A DNA stretch of 64,000 nt from NCBI RefSeq assembly GCF_003945595.2, contig NW_024103862.1:1-64000 (forward strand). Direction: 5' to 3'. A program made the position numbers and the translations under genes. Positions 11,336-25,043 of the stretch are shown here, one piece after another. Origin of the DNA: Pipra filicauda (lineage: Eukaryota > Chordata > Aves > Passeriformes > Pipridae). Under the pieces are notes generated by a model. The model was given only the letters and a program-made list of their open reading frames with translations. It was not told the DNA's origin and ran no database searches. The number at the start of each line of letters is the position of its first letter. Positions within the stretch are counted from its first letter, which is position 1.

Positions 11336-14300
11336 AATTATTTTCCAGAACAAGTGCTTCTGTTGACAACTTTCTAGTAAACCCTACATGTAGTTATATA
11401 TATGTGTATATATCTACTTTGAGAATTCCATTCTCCATTCTGTGAGGAGGCTACAAAATCACAGAAAATAATGTGAATTCAGGGGGGTTGTTTCTACAAG
11501 AGAATGACCGGATATTAGCATACACGTAAAGGAATGAGATTTAAAGCAAGATATTGCTATGTTGTTACTCACCTCTAACTACAGTTATCTTCTATGTTTG
11601 AGAATAACCTCAGACTTCCCATTAATTTTAATCAAAACATTCTTTTATGTCTAAATGAGACATAAATGCCCGTATAGCCCCCTATTGGGAGTTATTCACA
11701 CAATGAATTTTGTTGATGAATTACTTTCGATAACACAAGATCAAAATAATTTTTCATGCTGCTATTCAGTCCTATCTTTTTCTTTCCCTTACTGGGAGAG
11801 GTTAGAAAAAGAAAATAAAATACAACAGTTGTCCTACTTTTTTTTAATAGTAACTGGCAAGAGGATGCTCATGGAATGCTGTATATGTGTCTGGGGTGCA
11901 TGATCATGTATTTGATACTGAATTATGGTACTTGAAAGAGAAAAAAATATTTAGTGTAAAGGGTATTCCACACAGAAACATTGTTGAGATACATCCTACC
12001 TGGATCTGTAGGAATTAGGAGATGAAAGCTGGTATGTGTCAGTCCAGACCCTGTATTATGTTTTGTGAATTTGCAGGATTTCAGCACACAGCAGACAGAA
12101 CTGCTGGAAGCATTTGAAGTTCTTCATTATACAGAAGAAAGAATGAAGAGCAGCTTTGTATTTATTATTTTTCAGTAATGGGCTTGGACACCTGCTCTAG
12201 ATGTTGCTGATTTAGGTTCAATTGGTTCAGGTGCTTCAGTTTACCTTCCTACCAACAGTGTAAATTGACTGTCTCAGTTACAACATTATGAACAGTCTCA
12301 CCTAACTTGTTTCAAAGGAGTGAGCTGTGCTGCTTGTGGGGATGAGCTAGAGCTCTGAAGGGAGAAAAAAGAGACAACGGAAATGAAGACTATGGAGGAG
12401 ACTCAGATCAATTTGATACTCACTAAATATATTTTCATCTCATCAAAGAAAAAAAAATCAGTCTTTTCAGCATGTGGAAGTAGCAAATGCATCCTCTGTC
12501 TTCACCACAACCCTTCTTGGCCAAACAACTCAGAGGTGGAGGGATATTGTTGCTATGCTGTAAACAGAGAAGAATTTTTCTGTATTTTATGTGACAGCAT
12601 GAAATGATCCAGTATCAGAGAATTTTCTCCTCAATACAATGGCAACACCAATACAACCTTGTCAATGCAATGATGGTGCCAAAGGATCCGTGATTGTTTC
12701 TAGTGTGCTTGAAATTGGCATTTGACAGCAAGTGAATGAACTGCAATGAAGAGGCCTATTTAGACATGTCGTCAGCCTTCTGAGGCGGTGCTAAACTGCT
12801 TGTTTTTCCCGTGTGCATCTGTCCAATCTAAGCAGATGCAGTCTCTCGTTCTATTTTTGCATAGCTGGCACTTGAGAGAGGCACTGGAGGGAAGTTTTCT
12901 GGGGAAAAAAATGGAAAAGTTATCTAGGCAGACATCTGAACTCCTCCCTGCTGTGGAAATAGGCTCTGTGCTGTGTCTCAAAGTAGGGGTAACAGCCAGC
13001 ACATGATTTTTATTACTTGACTGCCTTGGCTTAATACTTTGTTTTGCCTGAAGAGAGGTGGTGATTGAAGATACATTGCCTCTTTGGAACTACAAACTAA
13101 ACTCTAATAGAAGATGCACCATCCTGTGGGAAACCTTATATTTCACAAGATCTGACATTAGTCAGTTTGAGCCGTTAGATGTTTCATGCCAAACCTAATA
13201 TCAAACCATTTCAGTTTGTTAAACTTGGACCTTGAACTAAATGTCCAGCTTGTCCAGGTCCTTGTGAACTCTGAGTTTGTATCTTCCTTAATCATAGAAG
13301 GACAGCTCCATCTGGTTTAGTTTCTGTCTTCTTTTGGAGCCTGCATTTGGAGCCAGCAAGGGGTTTATAGGGCTTTAAAGTCATAAAAGGGAGTCATAAA
13401 AGAGGTATTGTTTTACCTCTTTACCTTACACGTATTTCAATTCATCTCACACCTGGCAGTCTGGGTGCCCATCTCAGCCTCTCTTCTGTCACAATCTGTC
13501 TCTTCATGCTGTCAATGGGTTGGGTACAGATCCTGCAGCAAATGGTCCTAGCTTTTTCTTTTTCTCTCTTTGTCATGTGTTTTTTTTTTCTTTTGGCTAG
13601 ATACCATAATCATCAGAATCTAGGAGGGATCTAGGGCTGTCAGCTTCACTGTTATCAAGTGCTGGCATCATCTGTTACCTCCTTACCTTGCCTGCTTTGC
13701 CCTGGGAATTCGAAGTAGTAGTAAACATGTTCATTTCTGACTATTAAGTTAGTAAGTACTTTACTCCACTATTTCTTAAATCTGAGCATTGAGGAAGGCT
13801 GTGAAGATACATAGATTTACTGGATATGTTCAAATGTGCAAATAAATGAAAAAAAACCAACTTTACAATGATGAGAATTTAGTATTTGAAGATATGAAGG
13901 GTTATAATGGTGTGGCAAATGAAAGATTTCTTTTGGATTAAAGCCACTGCTTATGTAGCTTGATATAATTACAAAGAAGACAAATTGTAATTTGCTTTTC
14001 CTTTTGCTCTAGTGTCTTTTAACATGGACTTTGTCATTCATAATAAGATGGAAATCTTTAAAGATCTTTAACCTGTAACCATCTCTTACACTCTCTTTTG
14101 CTGTCTGTGTGCTGGCATTTAAGTGAAAAATCCAAGGGAGTCTTAAATGCCATTTAGAAGGATGTTCATTCCAGCTGTTTGCAGGATTGTATAGGTCAAC
14201 CAGCCAAGGGGCTTGACTTTAGTGTTTTGGGATCCGTTACAGCTTCATTGGAGGGTTGAAATTCAATCTTAAATCACTGTGCTGTAACGAATTGGCACTA

Positions 14301-14706
14301 GGGGTTTTATTACAATAGCTGGCTTTTTCTCTATCATGGCTACCCATAGACTGTAACTGCATTTTTACAGTGTCTGTCTGGTAGATGTAGCCATCAGCCC
14401 CGGGTATATCACACTGGCACCCATAGTGTGCTGGGAAGTGGGACTATTTGATGCCACCTTTTATATCACTGCAGTCAGGCAACCCTGCAGAATAAATATT
14501 AACAGACTCTTCCTTTCATGCTTATAAGATTCTTAAATAATGTACTGTTGCCTTTCTGAGCCAAGTCCTGCAGCCTTGATGTAGTCACGGCTTCTTTTGA
14601 CTTCATGTGAGTTTTGCATGGCCAAAACTGAAGGCTTAGGCTTAGTTTGTTGAAAGTATATAACAATGTCATATCAAATCCATCACTCAAAAGCTTTCTG
14701 AACATC

Positions 14707-15688
14707 TGTAGTGGGTTGACCCTGGCTGAACACTAGGCACTCACCAAAGCTGCTCTATCACTCCCCTCTGGAACTGGAGAGAGGAGACAAAATATAATGA
14801 AGGGTTCATGAGTTGAGCAGACATCACTAACAATTACCATCACTGGTGAAACAGACTCGAAGTGGGGATATTGATTAAATTTATTACTAACAAAATCAGA
14901 GCAGGATAATGAGAAGTAAAATAAATCCTAAAAAACATCTTCCACACACCCATCCCTCCCCCCGAGCAGTGCAGGGAGACAGGAATGAGGATTATGGTCA
15001 GTTCATCATAGGTTGTTTCTGCTGCTGCTCAGGGAGAGGAGTCCTTCAACTGCTCCCCGTGGGGTCCCTCCCAGGGGAGATAGTTCTCCATGAACTCCTC
15101 CAACATGAGTCCATCCCACAGGCAACAGTTGTCCATGAACTGCTGCAACATGGGTCACTTTTGCCCGGGGTGCAGTCCTTCAAGAACAGCCTGCTCCAGT
15201 GAAGGTTCCTCTGTCCACGGGTCAGCAGGTCCCTGCCAGGACCCTTCTCCAGCATGGGCCTCCCACGAGGTCACAGCCTCCTTCAGGCATCCGCCTGCTC
15301 TGGCCTGGGCTCCTCCATGGACTGCTGGGGCACAGCTGCTTCACCATGGTCTACACCGTGGGCTGCCGGGGAACCTCAGCTCTGGCGCCTGGAGCACCTC
15401 ATCCCCCTCCTCCACTGATCTTGGTTATCTGAATTGTTGTTCACATGTTCTCACTCTTCTCTGACTGCCATTTCCATCTGTGCAATAACTTTTCTTCCTT
15501 CCTAAATATGTTATCATGGAGGTGTTACTATCATTCCGTGTTGGCTCGGCCTTGACCAGCAGTGGGTCCATCCCGAAGCTGGCTGGCATTGGCTCTACGA
15601 GACATGAGGGAAGCTTTGGGCAGCTTCTCACAGAAGTCAACCATGTAGTCTCCCTGCTACTAAAACCTGGTCACACAAATCCAATACA
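14707..15688 (-). mobile_element. Solo LTR of an ERVL-like endogenous retrovirus
   Basis: This is a long LTR of about 982 bp. Read on the minus strand it starts TGTATTGG (end at 15688) and finishes CAACCCACTACA (end at 14707), giving the TG...CA termini. Minus-strand landmarks run in order: the GAGAAGCTGCCCAAAGCTTCC block, a purine-rich middle with imperfect tandem units of about 35-45 bp centred on GCAGTTCATGGACAAC and similar, a CTCATTATCCTGCTCTGATT stretch, an AATAAATTTAATC poly(A)-type signal near 14873-14885, then the 3' end. The middle is much more GC- and CpG-rich than its surroundings. No gag, pol or env frame flanks it, so it is a recombined solo LTR. The open frames of 69-124 codons inside it are by-products of its low stop density, not genes. 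I do not see a clean target-site duplication. Confidence 0.85.
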
Positions 15689-17173
15689 ACACGACTGGTG
15701 TAGTTGTAAGGCATTTGTAGTACACATAATTAGAAAAAAAACATTTTTCCCTTAAGAATTACCTGTTTTGTGCTTTTTTGATAATGTTGAATAGTGATAT
15801 TACATATATAAATATATTTGTTAAGATTTGGAGAAAACACACTAAAGAAGAGAGCCCTTTCAGCATCTGTATAATTACATCTGTAGATTTTTAAGATCTG
15901 ACATTTGCCAGCTCTCATTATTGTACTATGGTCCACATTCTCTGATGAGATCAATTTCTTTGCCATTCATTTTGTGGGGTCTTCTGGTTCTGAGATGTTA
16001 AAACAGTGTATTGGCTTTCAAAAATAATTGAACACATACTCCTCACTGCTTACCTGCCTATTTTCTTAAGCAGTTATTGAAAAACTACTTTATTGATAAA
16101 ATATTGACAAGTGACACTTGCTTTTATTTCAGAAAAAAAATTATTATTTTGCTAAAATACCATGTCTGCAGCAATATAATGTACTATCACTACCATCACC
16201 CTCCAATGAACTTATTCACCAAAACACTTACCAGAATGGTGGAAGGACCTTTACTTAGTTCTGAGTATTTTCCATATGTGTTGAACTGTTGAATAAGAGT
16301 AACATTCATTGTTGAAAAGCAGCACAGACTTTCTTAAAAAGAGGACATGTTTTTAATTGAACCTGCCCTTTTTTTCTTTGTTTCTATACTTTGGTCTTCA
16401 TTAATCTTGGCTACTACTCTGTTATCGAGTGCTTTCAGCATATATATTCCTTTCACTTTATATTTTATTTAAAGTTACTCAGGTGACAGTCAATTACTTA
16501 TCTGACCAACACTGCAAAGGCACTTTTGATATTAGATCATCTGGGGTTTTTTTCTTCTTTGACAATTACTTGTCAGAAAGATAACAGTTTCTCTTTTGCT
16601 CAATTAAACTGAACTTACTACAAATATTAATGATTTACTCAGAATCTTCCTTAACATTCAATAACTTCCATGACACATAATTTTATAAATGTATTTAGTG
16701 AGCTGCTATAAGGGATTACCACCTTAAAATCGCCCAAAAGCTAGTATTTCACCTAGACAAGTGAATTCAGATAATTAAAAATCTAATGGGAGTTTCCTCT
16801 TCAGTCAGATGATTGCTTTAACTGTCACCGAAGATATAAAGAAGAGATTTATATCAATTTTTAACGTTTCATTTTGACACAGACTACACTCATCTTTGGT
16901 TATGAAGCCACCGTTGAAAGATGGTAAGATACAGATGAGGCTGTGATCTTTAGCTGAGGAACAGGTTCTTCCGCCAGGAGCTATCATCTGACACCACCCT
17001 TCCACTTCAGATGTAAATGTTCTCCCCTACTTTGAAAACCTGGCATTTCTCTCATGTTAATCTTATCTTCCTTTTTACTGAAGTCAAGCCTGTCAGTAAA
17101 ATTCTGAAATCACAGCAGGAGTATAAAATCTGTATAAAAAGCAGTTTATGCATTAACAGTTGGTCTTTGATGC

Positions 17174-17204
17174 AACTTATTTATTTACTTACTTATTTAT
17201 TTTA
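17174..17204. repeat. (ATTT/ACTT)n tetranucleotide repeat
   Basis: A short run of TTATTTATTTACTTACTTAT type sequence, about 30 bp of imperfect tetranucleotide repeats. It has no further significance that I can see. Confidence 0.7.
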
Positions 17205-17668
17205 ACCTTCTTCTTTCATCATTTGTTAGTCTTCTATTAGAAATCCTGGATTTTAGCATGTGGTAAGTCAATCTTTTATTCTCCAGTGCTGGGGTTTTAT
17301 TTAGAGTAGTTTGGAAGCTTTTTGATGTCTTTTCCCCTTAAATTAAAAAGTGAGTATTCTCCAAAATAATATAAAAGTATGATGCGAACATGGAGTATTT
17401 GCCCCAAGGTTTTACAAAAATGTTTTCTCAGTGGAACATCTGTCAAGAAAAAGCCAAATACATGCCTAAGAGTGCTGGAATGTGAAGACAGACTTTAAGT
17501 CAAATGTGGCTAGGGCTAAAAATCACCTTGATCCAAGATCTTCTCTGTCAGCTGAATATTCTGGCTACAAGGTGGCGTAAGAGGCTCCCTCTGCTCCTCT
17601 TGTGCCTCCCCGTTACCCTCTTCCTTGTGTTGGTGTGTAGCTTTTTGGGAGCATGCACCAATGTGGGC

Positions 17669-17765
17669 AAAAATGAAGGAAGAAAAAAGGGCAGGAAAGT
17701 AAGAAGGAAGGATAGGATGGGGTGGGATGGGATGAAATGGAGGGATAGGTTGTGAGGGAAAGGTG
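17669..17765. repeat. Purine-rich simple sequence with G-runs
   Basis: The + strand is almost all purine for about 95 bp: GAAGGAAGAAAAAAGGGCAG, then a GGATG/GGGAT-type stretch. G-runs at 17719-17722, 17724-17726, 17729-17731 and 17742-17744 could form a quadruplex with one long (10-nt) loop. It looks like slippage-derived GGAT and GGAA repeats. Confidence 0.6.
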
Positions 17766-20700
17766 AGCGCGCTGCTGAGTTTAGCAAAGGTGTCCTGGGG
17801 CTTCAGAACAGAGCGGACTTAAAGCTCCTGGTGGGGTTTCCTGAAGGAGGCTTGGGAATCAGTTCAATTTTTTAACAGTTGCATCTACCAAACTGCACTG
17901 AAGTGTCTGCAATTCAGCACAGCACATTGGAACAACAGTCCTCAGAGATTCATCATGTTCAGGAAACTCTTCCCAAAGGCACAAGTTAAATTTATGACCA
18001 CAAGATGAAGCTGAGAAGTTTGGAGAAAACATCTTTATTCTTAGATGCAGCACTTAGTATGGATGATGATCTGTGATGATGAACTTCTAATGATAATTAT
18101 CAGCATCATCGACCAACTCAGTCTTACAGGAATAATTCAAATGTTTCGTATAATTCCTGACTTAAATTTAGAAAACGAATGCTCTGGACTGTAATTTTTT
18201 GGTTCACTTTTTTTTTTGTATACTATTTTCATTTTTGAAAGCTGAGTCCATTTCAAACAGTAACAATGTCTATTTGGGGAGTCATAATAATGTTCCTCTT
18301 TTTTTCCCCCCTAGATTTTTTAATCGTTTTTATTTCAAAAAAGGTTTTAAAGCTATATAGTTTTACAGCTCTGCAGCTAATAGGTATTTAATTTTATGAT
18401 TTTTGTCAGATTCCTTGAATGCAAGTTTGTTAGGTATGGTATGGATACTTCTCTGGTTATAATTTCTATGGATTGTTTTACATGACAGTTTGAAGCAACT
18501 TTTTAATATCCAATGCAGAGTAAATTATACTTCCCAGCTTTGTAAATTTAGTAATTTATAGGGTATCAAATTTGCAGCTATATCATTAACCTTTTAGTTC
18601 TCTATTAAGCAATTTTTTGTTCTTCTGTTTATATCAAGCCACTTTTAGTTTTTTTCTTGTATGAAATGATCTCTTACATATGAAAACACTTTGTCTTGAT
18701 CCAATGACTCCTTCTGCTATGGATGTAGATCTATTTATAAATCTCAAACTAATATGTCATTTATAAAAGCTTTTCCATTAAAATGTTTCCATTATGATGT
18801 TTCTGACAGAAGAGAAAATTGAGTTTTAACACTTATTTTGAAAAGTTGACTTTGTAACTCTGCTGTGGTGTCTCATCACTCAGACAGCTTCTGATATTTA
18901 TTTTGAAGTGTAATACAACATGAGCATTTAAAGGAGGGGTTTACTCCAGAGGGCACACTTGTTGAAGCCTGCTTTTAAAAATGTTTTTGGATCTCTCTGT
19001 TGACTAGGACCATCTTGGTGATTTGTTTCTGTAGATCCTATGCAGCATTGCTGATTGCTGCCTTTTATTTTGTTATTCCTTTATTATAAGCTGCATATGG
19101 GTCATTAAGATTATAGCTTGCCCTATTTCTTTCTGTTCAGAATGTTCCAAATGTGCTGCACATGTGGTTGATCCATCTAGGTGGAGAAGCTCAAAATTCT
19201 AACACATTAGTTCATCTGAACTCTTTGCTGCTTTTAGCACAAGAGGGCTTGGGCATGGCCATGAGAGAAAGTTCAGCCTGAGGCACTTTAATGGAGTCCC
19301 ATCTTGCAGCTTAGTACCTTCTCCTTGCACTCTGTGGGAAGTGGGCCGTGAAAGACTTAGCAAAATAAAGAGGTGAAAGAACAAGACAAGTGTGGCACAT
19401 CTTCATTAAGTGAACTGATACAGTCTCAGTAGAGCATTTTACTGTTAGTCCTAGTCTCCTGAGTTGCACTTTACATTACAAGGTTGTCGGCGATGATGAT
19501 GACTAAATAACAAAGCACTCCCTTGCCAGCAGTAGTAAGAAATATCATGTCTCCTTTTCCAAGTGTTGTTATGATAAGAAAATGTTATTTCCTATTATCT
19601 TTGATAGGTTTTTGTAAGTTCTCATGAAAAATTTTACTCAACTGGAAACCAGACACCCAGTATTTAAGTTGCCCAAACTAAACCCTCTTCTTTTATTTAT
19701 AAGAAAGGTTTGGGTTTTCATTCCACTTTTATGGTAATTATTTTAAAAAGTATCAAACAACAATTTATTGTGGACACTCCTAAACTTTGTTGTCTTAGTT
19801 ATCATGAGTAGTAGAGGTGCCAACCTCTGCTTTCCCTTCAGAGTTCTGATTTTTTTGGCTTTTTTCAGGAGAATCTGAAAATAGTGATGAAAACAGAAAT
19901 TCATGTGTAAAAATTTCTCTTTGAGAAAAACAGCCTCTTAATCATCAAAATGTTTTTGGTGAAACATTTCAAAGTACTCACATGCACATAACTCCAAGTG
20001 AAACCATCTGTCAGTGTCTGCTGCTTTCCAACTGCACCATGTGGCATAGGTTAGTCTGGTGACCAATGTTGGCTACTGAGATTTTGTGCAAACAGAGATA
20101 GTACTGGTTTTTCATATATGTGTAAAACCAGCCTATAATTGTGCAGAGCTACCTGTTTCCTTTCGTTTATTCTCATGATTTCTGTGCAATGAATTACCTG
20201 AATCATAGACTGTTAGGGACTGCTTTTATTCAATTGCACAGAGCTAAAAAATCTGTGGCTTTCACTGCTGCTTGGGGACTCTGTTGGGTGAAATACTAGA
20301 CATAAGAACAGCAGTACTCAGATGTTTTCTCTATTCAATGCATATTACTCATGGTATAAAGAAAACAGAACTTAATGTGTTCCCTCTGACATGATCATGA
20401 ATTATTAGGTTTTTTACTTCTACCTGAATTGCCTGCAAGAAGGTGTTATAATTTAGAAGAAACTAGCAATTTGAGCAGGAAAGACATGCCTCCTACTTCT
20501 TTATTTTCTTTATACTCCAGCCCCGTCCACCCCTCCCCACTAATGTATTATGTGGGCTTTAGGGATGAGACAAATTACTCTGTGTTGGCGACAAGAGCAA
20601 AATAAATGAAACTTAGCTGTGCAGGTCACTGCATAGTCTGATAGTGAGAGCACTTGTTAGTGGGGAAGGAATGCTACTGCATGTTTGGCATCCTGCTTCC

Positions 20701-23700
20701 AGGGCTCCTTCAGTGGTTTCATGCTGTCACTGTGTATAAAAATAAAGAGCGAGCCCTGCAGGCAAGAAACACAAGCAGCGCTCCCAATTCTGGATAAGTG
20801 CCATAAGCAATAGGCTCTAGACTCATGTTTCTGCTTATGCTCTCTTTCTGACTCACTAAATGCAAATTCTTGTTTTCTGCCTGTGACACAGCTTCAAGGA
20901 GAAGCTCTCTCCCTTGGTATCCTAATGGATAGGAAGCGGAAGGAGAGGAATGAATACCTCAGTAGGCAGCAGGAGAGGAAATTGAACTTTATTTCTCTGT
21001 GGTTGCGGTGGGTGTCTTTACCAGAGTAATCCATAGAAAGACTAATTACTTTTTTATGTGTAACTGTACCTATGGTGGATATACACATGTGTACTATCAT
21101 CTTTGGGAAATACTGTGACCACTGTACTATTTTGTGGGACTCCAGACCTGTCTACTACATTTATTCAGAACTTGATTGGCAGATATCAAGGAGGTGCACA
21201 TGAAGGCAAACTTTGTGTCTGATCCAGTTTAGGGATGAGCTGAATAATAAGCCTTTTAACATGGGTCTGTTGGCAAAGTGCAGTGGTTGTGTTCATTTAT
21301 GTTCTGGTACTGTGTCTTTTAGGCATTTACATGGCTCTGAAAATTTCTCTGAAGGGCCAGTTTAAGAAGGGACACATACTAATAGTTTCATTCATACCTG
21401 TGCTGCAACATTCATATCTGTGCTTCAGGCTTTTGTCTTTCAGATAGCTCTCGATATTTCAGTGCTACATAAAATGCCTAAGGGCATTCATCTCTTACAG
21501 TGAACCAGGAGTTTGAAGGGAATCTCCTGAATACCTACTCTGGGCAAACCCTATGCTCCCTACACCAGCACATTATTCATATGTGCCTGGGGAAGAAGCC
21601 AGGCAGTAGCATTGTGGATGCTAGTGAGCCATTAGAATTTTCTATCAGGTTAACCAGGCTTATTGTGACCAGCGGTCTTCCCAGAGGGTTCACCCATAGC
21701 CAGGGATCATTTGGAGTAGTAGGTATATTGTTTGCACACAACTGCCCTGTTTCAGAATGGAGGCAATCCTAAGCCATCTGGCTTCAGTGCTGGGAGTGTG
21801 ATGGGACACAAGTTACTGGTGCAGGTGAAGACCTAGGCTACAGGGGAGTTTCAGTGACTGTCACGTCAGAGGTGGCTGCTAAGCAAATTCTAGTCTGATT
21901 TGACAGCTCCATCCTCAGTTCACTAGGCAACATCAGGGCTCCAGGATGAAGACACATTGTCTCTGAAAAATGGTGAATTTTTTAGCAATTTAGCTGACCC
22001 TAGATCTCTACTTGTAGTGGTGGGAATGAAACAGGCTCTGGCTCTGGTCATGGATGTCATAAATGTTTTCCTATGTGATACAGGACAGGACTCTTAGTAT
22101 GTTGTTGTTTGACCATAAACTGTAAGTTCTGCCTGTGCCAAAGAGTTTTCAAAACTCTTTATTTACCATCTTGCACATGAGATTTGGGGTACCCTTGTAC
22201 TGTACTGGGTGATGTATCCTGTGGTTTAAGGAAGTTGCAGGCAAGATTATTCCCAAATGTGGGGTCACCTGAGAGAGCTCACTAGAGAGTGTTAGGAAAA
22301 GCAAATGGTTCTGAGGTGTCCCTTGTGAAGTCCCAACTAGACCATTATTGTGATGCTCGTGAGTCTACAAGAAGGTGAAGACATTCACCTGACATTCTCG
22401 TGTGGTCTGAGATTCTCCCTTAGCTATGACATAAAAAGGATAATAATTTCTGTTAAGATAGGAACATCTTATGTGGCCAAGAGGATAATATCACATTAAC
22501 ATTGTCTGCTGCATAATAATTTTTCATTTATGTATACTGGGCCAGATGTTTAGCTGATAAAAGTCACTTCACTGATTGCAGAGCAGCTGCACCGACTTGA
22601 TGATTCACCTTTCGTTCATTTCATTGTTTAGATTTATCATATTTATTAACCTCAGCAGAGAGAATATGGTTTTCAAGAGTGGTTAAGGGAGGATTTTTGT
22701 ACAGAAAAGATGGATTCTGCTCTCAGTGACACCTAGCCCCATCTTGCAGGTAAAGATTGGATCTGGTCATTATGTGTTAAATGAAATGGTTTATGTAAAA
22801 TACCACATATGATAATACTTTTGTTGGTATTCATAGAGCCATGCTTCCTCCATCTGTCTCAGTTATAAATATTTTAAATGCATATTTTGGTAAATTTTAG
22901 GGTTTGTAACAATGTAGTAAAATCAACTAGATGCTAATAAATTCTAGCAAGCACAGAAACTCAGTTATTTCTCTGTAGGATTCTTTTTAGTTGCTTAGGA
23001 ATGTCTTGCTACAGCTGCAAAAACAGTGAACAAAGTTTAGACTTCAACAAATGTGGTGCTGAGAAAGTTGATTTTGTATATTTAGAACAATAGACTGGAT
23101 TGTCAAAAATGAGTAGGAAATGTGGTTGCAGAAGAATTTTTATCTGAATTTTTTTATCCCTTTTTTGTCTAATGTTTAGAAATGCAGAATTACCTAAGAA
23201 CCACATGCTGATGCAATGGTGAGGGTTGATGCTTCATAGCTTCCTCCTTTTCCACAACCCTCTAAATCCAGACCCAAAATGCCATGAGGACAGTGGGAAG
23301 AGAGCTATTAGGTTGCCACCATTTCCTTCTGATTTATAGTTGCCCAAAGTAACCTACCAGCTTTTGGTAGAGCACAGATAGCTCACTTGGCTGTTGGTTT
23401 TGAAGCAGCTTGCTCTGAGGTCTTTTAACATTTTCTCCAGCCTTTCACTCCCTGAGTCTATGTCTGTGCCTCAGGTAGTGAGGAGATCCCAGCAGTCTTC
23501 CCTAATTCCTACATTTAGGAACTCCTGGAATCATACCCAATACCACATCTGGTACTCTTCTGAGCCTGCTCTGCTCTTTTGGGCCTTTAGGAACAGATTG
23601 AGGAACTTGCAATCAAGTGTAGTTGAGACTAAATCTCAGAAAACAAAGATATGGGGCAGAGAAGGAGCATGATGACATTTTAGTAACAACAGCAAGGTTT

Positions 23701-24010
23701 CAATAGCTTTGCTCAATCTAGGTGAGCTTCTGTTTAAGACAAATTTTTAATTAAATGAAATTTGTCAAGTCTTGGAGTTTCCAGAATACAAGAATAAAAT
23801 AAAATTTTTCTATATTTTATTTGTAGAAGTATTTTTGTACTATATGTGGCTTTACAAATATTTTATTGAAGTTTTTTCAAAGTGCTTTTTTATTAGAAGA
23901 ACTGTATGTTGACTAGTAGCTGTCTTCAGATATCAGTGTCCTGACAATGCTGACAAAGGCTACAGCCAGGAACCACAGTTTCAGAATTTTGCTATACTGT
24001 TCTCTGGTGA

Positions 24011-24274
<264 letters not shown>

Positions 24275-25017
24275 TAAAACCTGTCATATTACAAAACAGA
24301 ATTTTCTTGGTGTCAAAACACCAGATGGTATTTCTGTAAAAACTGTAGAGGTCTCCATGTCTTTTTGCAAATTTAGGACTACTGACTGGATTTTCTGAGG
24401 TTTTGGAAGTTATCAAGAATAAGAAACTTGGAGAAAATGCTGTCAAAATTATAACCATGATGCAAGTCAATTAGACTATGCATAAGTGAAGAAATGAAAT
24501 ACCAATTGTTGTTATTTCTGCAGTAGACAAGCAGAATCAATGGTGATTAAAAAAATATTTGTAATGGCCAAGTTATATTTAGTTACATCTCTTTAACGGG
24601 GAGAAGCAAGGATGGTAGAAATTTCCTTGGTCCCGTGACCCACAGGTTCCAAAGAAATCTCCTTCACACTTACATGTAACTTTGTCAAGACCTGTATTTA
24701 TGGCCTTGACCCTAAATTATTGTAAATTGTCTCTGATGCTTCACAGTTGTTTTTTCCCATGTTCTCAACATAACAGGAATAAAAAGAATTTTCAAAGCCA
24801 TGAAGTAAATTACCAACAAAAAAATACCCCTGTTCCTTCCCCCACACTCCCTCCTGAATGGATAAATATTATGCCTTACCTGGTATTGCTTGTATCTGGA
24901 ACATCTTGGTTGTGTTGTCAGTAATGGATTTTAAGAGGCTGAAGTTATCTTTCTTTTTTCTCACAAAAGAGTGAAATAAATGTCTACTGGGGAATACTAA
25001 TTAAACAAATACTTAAA

Positions 25018-25043
25018 AAGCTTCATCTTTTCTAGTGAAGCTT
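25018..25043. repeat. Perfect 8-bp inverted repeat
   Basis: AAGCTTCA at 25018-25025 and TGAAGCTT at 25036-25043 are exact reverse complements around a 10-nt loop. It is short enough to be a chance occurrence in a window of this size. Confidence 0.6.

Noticed and set aside
13190..13320. Possible antisense CR1 remnant (CCAGCTTGTCCAGGTCC)
   Set aside because: Only one block of about 17 bp resembles CR1 and the flanks do not follow the expected order.
14909..15464. Frames of 97 and 124 codons with repeated HELLQH-type peptides
   Set aside because: They lie within the solo LTR. The peptide repetition follows from the LTR's internal tandem units, and no retroviral protein is encoded.
20730..20760. 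TATAAAAATAAAG promoter-like motif
   Set aside because: An isolated AT-rich word, with no downstream gene or CpG island to support a promoter.
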